Positions 1-10,039 of a stretch of DNA of 64,000 nt are shown here, in pieces (the first letter of the stretch is position 1; each line of letters begins with the position of its first letter). The stretch is taken from assembly GCF_023898315.1 (NCBI RefSeq), contig NC_064625.1:100984269-101048268 (forward strand), in the 5' to 3' direction. Origin of the DNA: Schistocerca nitens (Eukaryota; Arthropoda; Insecta; Orthoptera; Acrididae). A program made the position numbers and the translations under genes. The notes beneath the pieces are model-generated. The model was not told the origin of the DNA and did no database searches. It saw only the letters and a list, made by a program, of their open reading frames with translations.

Positions 1-240
1 TGGGGGATGTTTGCAGAATGAGATTTTCACTCTGCAGCGGAGTGTGCGCTGATATGAAACTTCCTGGCAGATTAAAACTGTGTGCCCGACCGAGACTCGA
101 ACTCGGGACCTTTGCCTTTCGCGGGCAAGTGCTCTACCAACTGAGCTACCGAGGCACGACTCACGCCCGGCCCTCACAGCTTTACTTCTGCCAGTATCTC
201 GTCTCCTACCTTCCAAACTTTACAGAAGCTCTCCTGCGAA
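1..240 (-). mobile_element. tRNA-derived SINE
   Basis: Read on the minus strand, about 82-158 forms a tRNA-like head with an A box (TAGCTCAGTTGGTAGAGC) and a B box (GAGTTCGAGTCTCGG), followed by the unrelated body typical of a SINE. I recognise the body as a family common in orthopteran DNA. Pol III transcription is inferred from the boxes. The left end may be cut by the window edge. Both small plus-strand frames here are shadows. Confidence 0.8.
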
Positions 241-659
241 CCTGTCCAAAATCACACCAAATACTGACGACCACTACCAACATGACTGTAACTATTTATA
301 GATTCTTAACAATCCTCAGCATTGTTTATAATGAATATTTGATTTACTAACAATTAAAATTTATACAAAAAATTGAAAATATATATCTGATTGTATATTT
401 ACTTCAGAACAGCTACTACACTATGATATTAGTACATGTCTGTTATTTCATTCAAGAATAAATTCTCAAATAAGAAATTACAATAATATATTTACATTTT
501 TTATTAATTACTAGAGACTCCCTTCAAGGGAATTGTTTCCTTCATTTACATAGCTTCTAGACTTTGAAGTGAAACAAATTAAACAGTTATTATCTCAGTT
601 ATATTTTTTTCTAGTCAAGTTACACATTTTGTTTACATGTGCGATCCTGAATTAGACTG
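241..659. other. AT-rich stretch, nothing recognised
   Basis: Strongly AT-rich sequence without a persuasive frame, RNA or repeat motif. It may be further decayed LINE, since endonuclease-like codons begin immediately to its right on the minus strand, but I cannot demonstrate that. Confidence 0.4.
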
Positions 660-731
660 GAAAATGTTCGTTTTAAATGGGTCTTAATGCGCTGTTACGT
701 TTCAGTCTGTAGGAGAGTTTATTGCAATATA
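660..731 (-). pseudogene. LINE endonuclease fragment, split by the Tc1-like element
   Basis: On the minus strand this reads INSPTRLKRNSALRPI-like, matching the segment of CR1/Jockey-type endonucleases just after the FNID motif. It continues the frame that stops at 2156 once the transposon at 732-2153 and one TA are removed. The LINE was therefore here before the transposon. A frameless remnant, not a gene. Confidence 0.5.
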
Positions 732-2153
732 CACTCCTGGAAATGGAAAAAAGAACACATTGACACCGGTGTGTCAGACCCACCATACTTGCTCCGGACA
801 CTGCGAGAGGGCTGTACAAGCAATGATCACACGCACGGAACAGCGGACACACCAGGAACCGTGGTGTTGGCCGTCGAATGGCGCTAGCTGCGCAGCATTT
901 GTGCACCGCCGCCGTCAGTGTCAGCCAGTTTTCCGTGGCATACGGAGCTCCATCGCAGTCTTTAACACTGGTAGCATGCCGCGACAGCATGGACGTGAAC
1001 CGTATGTGCAGTTGACGGACTTTGAGCGAGGGCGTATAGTGGGCATGCGGGAGGCCGGGTGGACGTACCGCCGAATTGCTCAACACGTGGGGCGTGAGGT
1101 CTCCACAGTACATCGATGTTGTCGCCAGTGGTCGGCGGAAGGTGCACGTGCCCGTCGACCTGGGACCGGACCGCAGCGACGCACGGATGCATGCCAAGAC
1201 CGTAGGATCCTACGCAGTGCCATAGGGGACCGCACCGCCACTTCCCAGCAAATTAGGGACACTGTTGCTCCTGGGGTATCGGCGAGGACCATTCGCAACC
1301 GTCTCCATGAAGCTGGGCTACGGTCCCGCACACCATTAGGCCGTCTTCCGCTCACGCCCCAACATCGTGCAGCCCGCCTCCAGTGGTGTCGCGACAGGCG
1401 TGAATGGAGGGACGAATGGAGACGTGTCGTCTTCAGCGATGAGAGTCGCTTCTGCCTTGGTGCCAATGATGGTCGTATGCGTGTTTGGCGCCGTGCAGGT
1501 GAGCGCCACAATCAGGACTGCATACGACCGAGGCACACAGGGCCAACACTCGGCATCATGGTGTGGGGAGCGATCTCCTACACTGGCCGTACACCACTGG
1601 TGATCGTCGAGGGGACACTGAATAGTGCACGGTACATCCAAACCGTCATCGAACCCATCGTTCTACCATTCCTAGACCGGCAAGGGAACTTGCTGTTCCA
1701 ACAGGACAATGCACGTCCGCATGTATCCCGTGCCACCCAACATGCTCTAGAAGGTGTAAGTCAACTACCCTGGCCAGCAAGATCTCCGGATCTGTCCCCC
1801 ATTGAGCATGTTTGGGACTGGATGAAGCGTCGTCTCACGCGGTCTGCACGTCCAGCACGAACGCTGGTCCAACTGAGGCGCCAGGTGGAAATGGCATGGC
1901 AAGCCGTTCCACAGGACTACATCCAGCATCTCTACAATCGTCTCCATGGGAGAATAGCAGCCTGCATTGCTGCGAAAGGTGGATATACACTGTACTAGTG
2001 CCGACATTGTGCATGCTCTGTTGCCTGTGTCTATGTGCCTGTGGTTCTGTCAGTGTGATCATGTGATGTATCTCACCCCAGGAATGTGTCAATAAAGTTT
2101 CCCCTTCCCGGGACAATGAATTCACGGTGTTCTTATTTCAATTTCCAGGAGTG
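732..2153 (+). mobile_element. Tc1-like transposon, apparently complete (copy 1)
   Basis: A 1422-bp element flanked by TA on both sides (730-731 and 2154-2155). The ends are inverted: CACTCCTGGAAATGG at the left and the complement of CACTCCTGGAAATTG at the right, with the similarity running for about 27 bp. It carries one uninterrupted transposase frame. It sits inside an older LINE fragment. A second copy lies at 43506-44925 on the other strand. Complete ends, intact TA duplication and an open frame make this a candidate for a recently active element. Confidence 0.92.
976..1998 (+). CDS. Tc1-like transposase, intact, DD32E by count
   Basis: A 340-residue cut-and-paste transposase. I chose ATG 976 (MPRQ...) because the upstream frame from 760 would translate the terminal repeat and leader, and because homologous copies begin with the same MPR motif. 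Residues about 8-60 form the first helix-turn-helix (FERGRIVGMREAGWTYRRIA); about 65-125 hold the second DNA-binding helices. The catalytic core shows D155 (VFSDESRF), D244 (FQQDNARPH) and E277 (LSPIEHVW). I count 32 residues between D244 and E277, where Tc1 itself and the other Tc1 family in this window have 34. Length is normal for Tc1. No stops or frameshifts are seen, so activity is possible. The antisense frames at 673-1641 are shadows. Confidence 0.9.
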   Translation: MPRQHGREPYVQLTDFERGRIVGMREAGWTYRRIAQHVGREVSTVHRCCRQWSAEGARARRPGTGPQRRTDACQDRRILRSAIGDRTATSQQIRDTVAPGVSARTIRNRLHEAGLRSRTPLGRLPLTPQHRAARLQWCRDRREWRDEWRRVVFSDESRFCLGANDGRMRVWRRAGERHNQDCIRPRHTGPTLGIMVWGAISYTGRTPLVIVEGTLNSARYIQTVIEPIVLPFLDRQGNLLFQQDNARPHVSRATQHALEGVSQLPWPARSPDLSPIEHVWDWMKRRLTRSARPARTLVQLRRQVEMAWQAVPQDYIQHLYNRLHGRIAACIAAKGGYTLY

Positions 2154-2155
2154 TA

Positions 2156-2362
2156 TAAGTTATACTCTTTAATAATACTAAGGAATTTTTCTCTTTGATG
2201 GCTGAGAGAAAGGATCAATACTAAAACCACTGCAGAAAACCAAAGTTTTGCAAGTGCTTTTAAGTTTTCCTAGAGCAAGGTAAACTTTTTGAAAAAAGAT
2301 GCTTAAATTACTATCAGGGGAGCTTAAATTACTATCAGGGGATCTGTAAACACATATTATTG
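2156..2362 (-). pseudogene. LINE endonuclease fragment fused head-to-tail behind a reverse transcriptase tail
   Basis: On the minus strand it reads IICVYRSPDSN followed by KTLVFCSGFSID, the N-terminal half of a CR1/Jockey-like endonuclease. It follows directly, in the same orientation, after the C-terminal end of a reverse transcriptase (2363-2456). That order, 3' end then 5' part, is abnormal for one LINE. A 20-bp tandem duplication at about 2303-2342 repeats SPDSNLS. The piece continues at 660-731 beyond the Tc1 insertion. Confidence 0.6.
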
Positions 2363-2500
2363 CAATTCTTCCTGATGCTACTGTCATTATCTGTACAGTC
2401 CTTTTCTGTACCTTGAAGACAGTCTGAATGCTCCCAGCACTCGTTTCCCAAAACATGATTTCATAGCTGAGGATTGAATGTATCCATGTATATCCAAAAT

Positions 2501-2516
2501 AGTAGTAGTAGTAGTG

Positions 2517-2547
<31 letters not shown>
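2501..2547. repeat. (TAG)n microsatellite
   Basis: About 15 trinucleotide units with one G-for-A interruption. The polythreonine frame over it is meaningless. Confidence 0.97.
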
Positions 2548-2811
2548 CTTTATTCATCCATAGATCACTTTTTACAAAGATATAAGACATGTCAAAGTAC
2601 TTACAAATTTAGATCAATTTAAATTAAGCTAATTTGTATACACATATATTTACAGACTTCTAGTTAGAGACAACCAATAGATTTACTCCTGGTATACAAT
2701 ACTTTTTTTTACAAATAACTTACTAAATAATGTAATGCCACATTGTTCACTCATATTTCACTATCAGTCACTGCACACACTATATACACATTGTTTCATA
2801 ACACTTCACTC

Positions 2812-2814
<3 letters not shown>

Positions 2815-2860
<46 letters not shown>
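2815..2860. repeat. (CA)n microsatellite
   Basis: Uninterrupted dinucleotide run of about 23 units inside the decayed LINE. Confidence 0.98.
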
Positions 2861-2862
<2 letters not shown>

Positions 2863-3888
2863 GTGATAATAGATCACTTTGAGGTATGAAATATTGCACA
2901 CTGGCACAAATATTCACGAAGTGTGTCATGCTGTGGATAGTCTCTTTGCCAAACCATTTACATGTTCTGTTCATTCCAACTGACAGTCTACATTCAGCCC
3001 CAAGAATCTGGTGTCTGTTGCACATTCTAATACATCACCACTAATTTTTAATCTAGCATCACTGTATTTTTTATTCAACTGTAAGTACATAAAATTAGTT
3101 TTCTTCACATTTGTAAAGTTACTTTTCAATGACTAGTTGTGGATGTCTTTGAGGCTACATTAGCCTTTTTTGTCAACCACATTGGAGTTTTAGCCATGAT
3201 CACTACGTTGCTGTCATTAGCAAACGATATTTTTTCTGCACAACTGACACTCTGAGGGAAATCAATAATATAAATACGAAAAAGAATTGGGCCTAATACA
3301 CAGGATACATATACTAGTATATTTTGAATCTGATAGGTGTTTCACTAGAAATCCTTTTGAAGTATGTGTGATCTCAACTCACTGCACCCACTTTTCTATG
3401 TACTACTTAAACCACTTCTTAGCCACTGCTCTTGTTCCTACTATCTCTAATTTATGCCTTTGGTAAGTCTAAGATAATTCCACTCACATGATCACCTTTG
3501 TCGAGTGCATCAAGAATGTTGTAAACTGTGCAATAGCAGGCTCTGTACCACTTCTTAGCCTGAAACTATGTTGTTGATTGCAAAGACTGTCAAATTTATT
3601 TAGGTACTTCACTAATCTATTTTTCATTAGTTTTTCAATAGTTTTGGAAATAATAGACAGTAAAGCAGTTGGTCTATAGTTTTCTCCATTTTCTGCAGCA
3701 CCATTTTTAAGTGTAAGTATAACTTTGCCTGCTTAAGGTATTTGCAAAAACAGCCAGATTGAACGATTCATTGATATTTTTGTCAATGGAGCTTTTATGG
3801 TATTTGTAATTTCCTTATGGACACAACCTGGGATTTCATCTAGACTAGTTGAGTTTTTAATTTTTTAATTGGTACACAACTTGTGCCA

Positions 3889-3891
<3 letters not shown>

Positions 3892-3937
<46 letters not shown>
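3892..3937. repeat. (TC)n microsatellite
   Basis: Uninterrupted dinucleotide run of about 23 units inside the decayed LINE. Confidence 0.98.
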
Positions 3938-3940
<3 letters not shown>

Positions 3941-4237
3941 GCTGAATAGAGTACCACTGAGTTTGCTGGTCAGTCCTGGCTGGGTAAGACATATACTGAG
4001 GTGCCAAAAGTCACGGGATAGCGATTCACACATGTACAGATGGCAGTAGTATCATGTATTCACGGCATTAAAGGGCAATGCATTGGCGCAGCTGTCATAT
4101 GTACTCAGATAATTCTTGTGAGAAGCTTTCCAACGTGATTATGTTGCACAAAAGGAATTAACAGACAGTGAATGCAGAATGGTACTTGTAGCAAGATGCA
4201 CGGCATATGCAATTTCCGAAATACTTAGGTAATTCTA

Positions 4238-5638
4238 CACTACTGGCCATTAAAATTGTAACACCAAGAAGAAATGCAGATGATAAACGGGTATTGATTG
4301 GACAAATATATTATACTAGAACTGACATGTGATTACATTTTCATGCAATTTGGGTGCATAGATCCTGAGAAATCAGTACTCAGAACACCAACCTCTGGCC
4401 GTAATAACGGCCTTGATACACCTGGGCATTGAGTCAAACAGAGCTTGGATGGCGTGTACAGATACAGCTGCCCATGCAGCTTCCTTCCACACGATACCAC
4501 AGTTCATCAAGAGTAGTGACTGGCGTATTGTGACGAGCCAGTTACTCGGACAGACATTTTCAATTGGTGAGAGAACGGGAGAATGTGCTCGCCAGGGCAG
4601 CATTCGAACATTTTCTGTATCCAGAAAGGCCCGTACAGGACGTGCAACCTGCTGTCGTGCATTATCCTGCTGAAATGTAGGGTTTCGCAGGGATCGAATG
4701 AAGGGTAGAGCCACGGGTCGTAACACATCTGAAATGTAATGTCCACTGTTCAAAGTGCCATCAATGTGAACAAGAGGTGACCGAGATGTGTAACCAATGG
4801 TACCCCATACCATCATGCCGGGTGATACGCCAGTATGGCGATGACAAATACACGCTTCCAATGTGCGATCACTGCCATGTCGCCAAACACGGATGCGACT
4901 ATCATGATGCTGTAAACAGAACCTGGACTCATCCAAAAAAAATGACATTTTGCCATTCGTGCACCCATGTTTTTCGTTGAGTACACCACCACAGGCACTC
5001 CTGTCTGTGATGCAGCATCAAGGGTAACCACAGCCATCGTCTCTGAGCTGATAGTCCATGATGCTGCAAACATCATCGAACTATTCGTACAGATGGTTGT
5101 TGTCTTGCAAACGTCACCATCTGTTGACTCAGGGATCGAGACGTGGCTGCACGATCCGTTACAGCCATGCGGATAAGATGCCTGTCATCTCGACTGCTAG
5201 TGATACGAGGCCGTTGAAGTCCAGCACGGCGTTCCATATTACCCTCCTGAACCCACCAATTCCATATTCTGCTAACAGTCATTGGATCTTGACCAATGCG
5301 AGCAGCAATGTTGTGATACAATAAACCGCAATTGTGGTAAGCTACAATCCGACCTTTATCAAAGTCTGAAATGTGATGGTACGCATTTCTCCTCCTTACA
5401 CGATGCAGCACAACGATGTTTCACCAGCAATGACGGTCAACTGCTGTTTGCGTATGAGAAATCGGTTGGAAACTTTCCTTTTGCCAGCACGTTGTAGGTG
5501 TCGCCACCGGTGCCAACCTTGTGTGAATGCTCTGAAAAGCTAATCATTTGCATATCACAGCATCTTCTTGCTGTCAGTTAAATTTCACGTCTGTAGCATG
5601 TCATCCTCGCGGTGTAGCAATTTTAATGGCCACTAGTG
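4238..5638 (-). mobile_element. Tc1-like DD34E-type transposon (family B, copy 1)
   Basis: A 1401-bp element with inverted ends CACTACTGGCCATTAAAATT (left) and its near complement at 5608-5638, flanked by TA (4236-4237, 5639-5640). It inserted into the HTH region of the older Tc1 at 3992-9407. Two further copies lie at 19415-20821 and 55529-56923. Confidence 0.9.
4380..5411 (-). pseudogene. Tc1-like transposase pseudogene (family B)
   Basis: Read from 5411 down: an N-terminal helix-turn-helix (HISDFDKGRIVAYHNCGLL, then TVSRIWNWWVQEG), a second HTH region, then in a shifted frame the DDE core with D in FLDESRF, D in FQQDNARQ and E in LSPIENV. I count 34 residues between the second D and E, the usual Tc1 value. 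At least two frameshifts separate the HTH part (5073-5411), the middle (4813-5076) and the catalytic part (4380-4948), and AHSPVLSP replaces the usual SPDLSP. The triad is visible but the product would not be made. Confidence 0.85.
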
Positions 5639-6056
5639 TATATTCTGATATCTAAGAATACCAAATTTCAGGCATTACTTCTCAATGTGGCCGACATCCT
5701 TCTCTTAATGACAGAGAGAAGCAGCGATTGCGTAGATTAGATTAGATTAGATTTACTTTCATTCCAATTGATCCGTAGTGAGGAGGTCCTCCAGGATGTG
5801 GAACATGTCAGAAAAACAACAATACATGACAAATATTTACAATTAAAACAAATAAGCTAATGTACCATTCCACAGGTCCCAAGTGGAATGATCGTCATTT
5901 TTTAATGAACACTAAGAGTAATTTTACAAATACTAATGCACTGAATTTAATATAAAAAAGTTTTTTATTTATTTATAAGGTAATACAACTACTGTAATAC
6001 TTATTTACAATGAACACATTACTGCACTGAAATGGTGCAGAAGTTAGATTATACGA

Positions 6057-6080
6057 ACACACACACACACACACACACAA
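6057..6080. repeat. (CA)n microsatellite in LINE 3' UTR
   Basis: Short dinucleotide run lying between the two copies of the 45-bp direct repeat, which suggests slippage or unequal exchange around it. Confidence 0.9.
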
Positions 6081-6143
6081 ATTTTCAATGAACACATTAC
6101 TGCACTGAAATTGTGCAGAAGTTATGTTGTACTTATATACAAA

Positions 6144-8391
6144 TCAGTTGGTTTTACTAAGAAATTCATCAATGGAGTAGAAGGAGTTGGCCACCAATAA
6201 ATCCTTTAGGCTTCTCTTAAACTGAATTTCATTGGTTGTTAAGCTTTTTATGGCTGCTGGCAAGTTATTGAAAATGTGTGTTCCTGAATAATGCACACCT
6301 TTTTGTACAAGACTAAGTGACTTTAAATCCTTGTGAAGATTATTCTTATTTCTAGTATTGATTCCATGAATTGAGCTGTTGGTTTGAAAAAGTGATATAT
6401 TTTTAATGACAAATTTCATTAAGGAATAAATATATTGGGAAGCAGTAGTTAGTATCCCTAGTTCCCTAAACAGGCTTCTGCAGGATGTTCTTGAGTTCAC
6501 ACCACATATAACTCTCACTGCACGTTTTTGTGCCCGGAAAACTTTAGCTTGGCTTGATGAATTACCCCAAAAAATAATCCCATATGACATTATGGAATGA
6601 AAGTAAGCATAGTATGCCAGCTTTTTCATTTTTATATCCCCTATGTCTGACAAAATTCGCATTGCAAACAGAGATTTGTTAAGACGCTTCAGCAGTTCTG
6701 TGGTGTGCTCCTCCCAGTTGAATTTATTATCAAGCTGTAATCCCAAGAATTTAACACTGTCCACTTCTTCTATCTTCTTGTCATCGTATGTTAGACATAT
6801 ACTCTTGGGACACCCCTTACAAGTTCTGAACTGCATGTAGTGTGTTTTTTCAAAGTTTAGTGACAAAGAATTGGCTAGGAATATTTTATTGGCTGATCTT
6901 TCTAAGACTACATTTGACTTGCTATTTATTGCAATGTTTGTATCATCGGCAAACAAAACAAACTTGGCATCTGGTAATGTTACTGATGAAAGGTCATTGA
7001 TATACACAAGAAAAAGTAAGGGCCCCAAAATGGAACCTTGTGGGACTCCACATGTAATTAGTTCCCAGTTGGATGAGGCCTGATAGCTTGATACATGTCT
7101 CTTTCCTAATAACACCCTTTGTTTCCTGCCAGAGATATAAGATTTGAACCATTTTGCAGCATTTCCTGTTATACTATAATATTCTAGTTTACTTAAAAGG
7201 ATATTGTGATTTACACAGTCAAATGCCTTTGACAGATCACAAAATATACCAGTTGCCTGCAATTTTTTGTCTAATGAATGAAGCACATTTTCACTGTAAG
7301 TGTAGATAGCCTTCTCAATATCAGAACCTTTTAGAAATCCAAACTGTGACTTTGACAGTATGTTATTTGAGATAAGATGGTTATAAAGACGACTGTACAT
7401 TACTTTTTCGAAAATTTTTGAGAATGCTGGCAACAGTGAAATTGGACGGAAATTTGATGCTATTTCTTTATCTCCCTTCTTAAACAGTGGCTTAACTTCA
7501 GCATATTTCAGCCATTCAGGAAATATTCCACTAATAAACGACTGGTTACACAGATAGCTTAATATGTTACTTAGCTCAGAATCACATTCTTTAATTAACT
7601 TTGTTGATATTTCATCATACCCACTAGATGTTTTTGATTTTAAAGATTTTATGATGGACATTATTTCTGTTGGGGTAGTGAGGGTCAAATTCATATTAAG
7701 GAAGTTACTTGAAATGTCTGGTCTAAGGTAATCCATAGCAGCATCTACCGAACCTGACAACCCCATCTTGTCAGTAACAGTTATAAAATGTTTGTTAAAA
7801 AGTTCTGCAACACTATACACATCTGTCACCAATGTATCATTTACTCTTAATGCTATTTGTTCCTCTTCATGCCTGGTTCTACCGGTCTCCTCCTTCACTA
7901 TATCCCATATTGTCTTTATTTTGTTATCTGATATGACTATCTTTTCCTTGTAATATATTTGCTTTGACATCCGTATTACAGTCTTTAATATTTTGCAGTA
8001 TTTCTTATAATGTGCTATAGCATCAACATTGGAAATGTTTCGGAGTGACAGATACAGTTTTCTTTTTGTTTTACAAGATACCCCTATTCCTCGAGTAATC
8101 CATGGCTTCTTTGTAGACTTTGCTCTAACCTTGGTAAGTTTTGGGGGAAAGCAGTGTTCGAATAAGGTAAGCACTTTATTAGCAAAAATGTTATATTTTT
8201 CATTCATGCCATGAACGCTGTAAACATCAGTCCAGTGAATGTCTCTGAGGAGTGTCCTAAAATAATCAATTTTTGGCTTACTGATTACCCTTTTGAGCTC
8301 AGATTTAACAGATTTTATATCCTGTTCAGTATTAACATTTAACAGAAGGAACTGCATGTCATGGTCTGAGAGGCCATTGACTATTGGTTGT
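6144..8391 (-). CDS. LINE ORF2 protein, partial: endonuclease end plus complete reverse transcriptase
   Basis: About 748 LINE-derived codons without interruption. From the N terminus: the last endonuclease motif (NGLSDHDMQ), a linker, then the reverse transcriptase blocks NFRPISLLPAFSKIFEK, FCDLSKAFDCVNHNILL, GVPQGSILGPLLF, the catalytic FADD (KFVLFADDTN), FLGLQLDNKFNWEEH, and a thumb ending near 6144. The enzyme would nick target DNA and prime reverse transcription there. The open frame extends to 8510, but those roughly 40 N-terminal codons come from the antisense strand of the host Tc1 and are not LINE. There is no promoter or N terminus, so this is a dead-on-arrival copy despite its clean frame. 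Confidence 0.88.
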
Positions 8392-8774
8392 TGTGCTAAC
8401 AGACAAACGACACTAGGTGAAATCAATGTGAGACGTATGGCAAATGTATCCATTAGGACAGTGTGGCGAAATTTGGTGTTATGGGCTATGGCAGCAGATG
8501 ACCACAGCAAATGCCTTTGCTAACAGCACGACATCACCTGCAGCACCACTCCTAGGCTCCTGACCATATCGGTTGGACCCTAGGTGACTGAAAAATTGTG
8601 GTCTGGTCAGATAAGTGCCAGTTTCAGTTGGTAAGAACTGATGGTAATGGTCAAATGTGGCACAGGTTCCACGAAGCCATGGACCCAAGTTGTTAACATG
8701 AATTGTGCAAGCTAGTGGTGCTCCATAATGGCGTGGGTTGTGTTCATGTGGAATGGGCAGGGTCCTCTGGTCCA

Positions 8775-9035
8775 TCTACAACAACTTTGCGTTCTGCCTC
8801 ACGGCAGGTCTTGTGATGGGGGAAGCCTCATCAGAGAGGTCCACCACATGAGTGTCTAGGGAAGTGATTCCAGTGGTGGTTTCCCATTGCCTTCCACTGA
8901 TGATGATGAAATGATAATGAGGACAACACAATACCCAGGCCCAGAGCAGAGAAAATCTCTGACCCAGCCAGGAATCGAACCCGGGTCCCTTGGCATGACA
9001 GACCACCGCGCTGACCACTGAGCTATCAGGGTGGA
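8775..9035 (-). mobile_element. tRNA-derived SINE with 8-bp target duplication
   Basis: Minus strand from 9035: a tRNA-like head with A box (TAGCTCAGTGGTCAGCG) and B box (GGGTTCGATTCC), then a SINE body ending near 8775. CTGGTCCA flanks it at 8767-8774 and 9036-9043. It interrupts the Tc1-like element at 3992-9407. The GGGTTCGATTCC block could be misread as a tRNA gene, but the acceptor stem is not closed. Confidence 0.88.
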
Positions 9036-9407
9036 CTGGTCCAACTGATCATTGACTGGAAATGGTTATGTTTGACCACTTGGAGACCAGTTTCAGCCAT
9101 TCATGTCCCTAAACAACGATGGAATGAATGACAATGCCCATTTACCTAGCCACAATTCTTCGCAGTTGCTTTGAAGAACATTCTGAATAATTCACAAATG
9201 ATTTCCTTTCCCAGATCGCCCAACATGAATCCCATCAAATGTTTATGGGACAAAATTGAGAGGTCAGTTCGTGTACAAAATCACGCACCAGGTACTTTCA
9301 GCGATTTTTTGAGTCCGTGCCAAGTTGAACTACTGCAATGTGCCAGGTAAATGGAGGTGCAACACAATATTAAGAAGTATCCCATGACTTTTTCCCCCTT
9401 AGTGTAT

Positions 9408-10039
9408 GGGTCCAGAAATTTCTGTTTAATTTCTTCAGTGTTGTCGAAGTAAACATTCACAAAGTTTTCTATATCTTTTGGGTAGCTTATTTGTCTATCT
9501 TTGTTTTTAATTTGGGACTTCAAGTGTTTTTGCCCAATGTTTGCTGCCTTCCATGAGATAATCTTCCAGGTTGCGTAGCTTTTTTTTTTGCCTGAAATAA
9601 CATTTTATGATTTGTAAATTTTTTAGCAGCTAGCAGTACCTTCTGTAAATTCTCCTATAGTTCTTTATGAAATTCCAAAAAGGCTGGGTCAGTTTGCTTA
9701 CCGGTATTTTTGATGGAAGCAAGATAACTAAGAGTTTCACATGATTTTTTGGTACCTATGTTCACCTGTATACTTCTTTCTGAAGCTGCAATAGAATGCA
9801 GTGTTCTGGGGAATACCTCTTCAAATTTTACTAAATGGGGACAACATTTTTAAAGTTTTGATGACATTCATGCAGATTCAATTTTGAGAAGACCCTTCCA
9901 TAGGTGCACATTTAATTTAGGAACCTTTTCTACATAAATATTTACTTTTAGTATCTGACACAGATGATCTGACAGGCTTAGATTTTGAAAATGTATACAG
10001 CATTTTTTCCCTGTCTATATCTCTTGCTACATGGTCTGT
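9408..10039 (-). pseudogene. Continuation of the decayed LINE: endonuclease end and linker
   Basis: Minus-strand pieces include LSLSDHLCQILKVNI (the endonuclease SDH motif, near 9960), then SYATWKIISWKAANIGQ and IENFVNVYFDNTEEIKQKF, the linker before the reverse transcriptase. It joins the piece at 2363-3990 once the Tc1 at 3992-9407 is removed, and is cut at 10039 by the RTE-like LINE. Confidence 0.6.

Larger units (their letters stand above)
2363..3990 (-). pseudogene. Decayed CR1/Jockey-like LINE, reverse transcriptase half
   Basis: Minus-strand translation in broken frames recovers reverse transcriptase and thumb pieces: GPILFRIYIIDF and SCAEKISFANDSNVVI around 3200-3290 (an FADD-box relative with FAND), then FLGLNVDCQLEWTEHV around 2900-3010, and MFWETSAGSIQTVFKVQKRTVQIM at 2370-2456. 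Three microsatellites have grown inside it. The upstream part of the same LINE continues at 9408-10039 and probably 13301-13560, so everything between is inserted. No functional product. Confidence 0.65.
5735..8391 (-). mobile_element. 5'-truncated CR1/Jockey-like LINE
   Basis: The 3' end is a (TAGAT)n-type tail at 5735-5755, typical of LINEs that end in short tandem units. The body runs to about 8391, where sequence of the host Tc1 resumes (CTAACAGACAAACGACACT). Most of the endonuclease is missing, so the copy is 5'-truncated. The 3' UTR (5756-6143) contains a (CA)n run and a direct repeat of about 45 bp at 6009-6055 and 6087-6130. Confidence 0.85.
3992..9407 (+). mobile_element. Tc1-like transposon, older family, split by three insertions (copy 1)
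   Basis: The left end (TATACTGAGGTGCCAAAAGT at 3992) and right end (reverse of ATACACTAAGGGGGAAAAAG, near 9382-9407) form degraded inverted repeats. The element's own sequence is in pieces: 3992-4236 (leader and HTH), 5641-5734, about 8392-8766 and 9044-9407. Comparison with the copy at 46561-49421 shows the same order without the insertions found here. The DDE region is wrecked: the PIEHLW motif reads NPIKCLW, replacing the catalytic Glu with Lys. Inserted pieces are a Tc1-like element (4238-5638), a LINE (5735-8391) and a SINE (8775-9035). Confidence 0.8.

Noticed and set aside
82-158. Possible tRNA gene on the minus strand
   Set aside because: A and B boxes are present, but the anticodon-loop position 33 is not T, and the sequence continues into a SINE body. 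SINE head, not a tRNA gene.
760-975. N-terminal extension of the Tc1-like transposase from 760
   Set aside because: These codons read the terminal repeat and leader. The homologous families start at an internal MPR methionine.
673-1641. Antisense frames of 174, 143 and 101 codons
   Set aside because: They overlap an intact transposase on the other strand and repeat identically opposite its second copy at 44018-44962. Codon-bias shadows.
2501-2860. Short regular repeats as a CRISPR-like or satellite array
   Set aside because: Plain tri- and dinucleotide microsatellites in a eukaryotic LINE. No spacers.
8953-9035. Possible tRNA gene on the minus strand
   Set aside because: The T-arm is good, but the acceptor stem does not close, and an 8-bp target duplication frames the whole 261-bp SINE.
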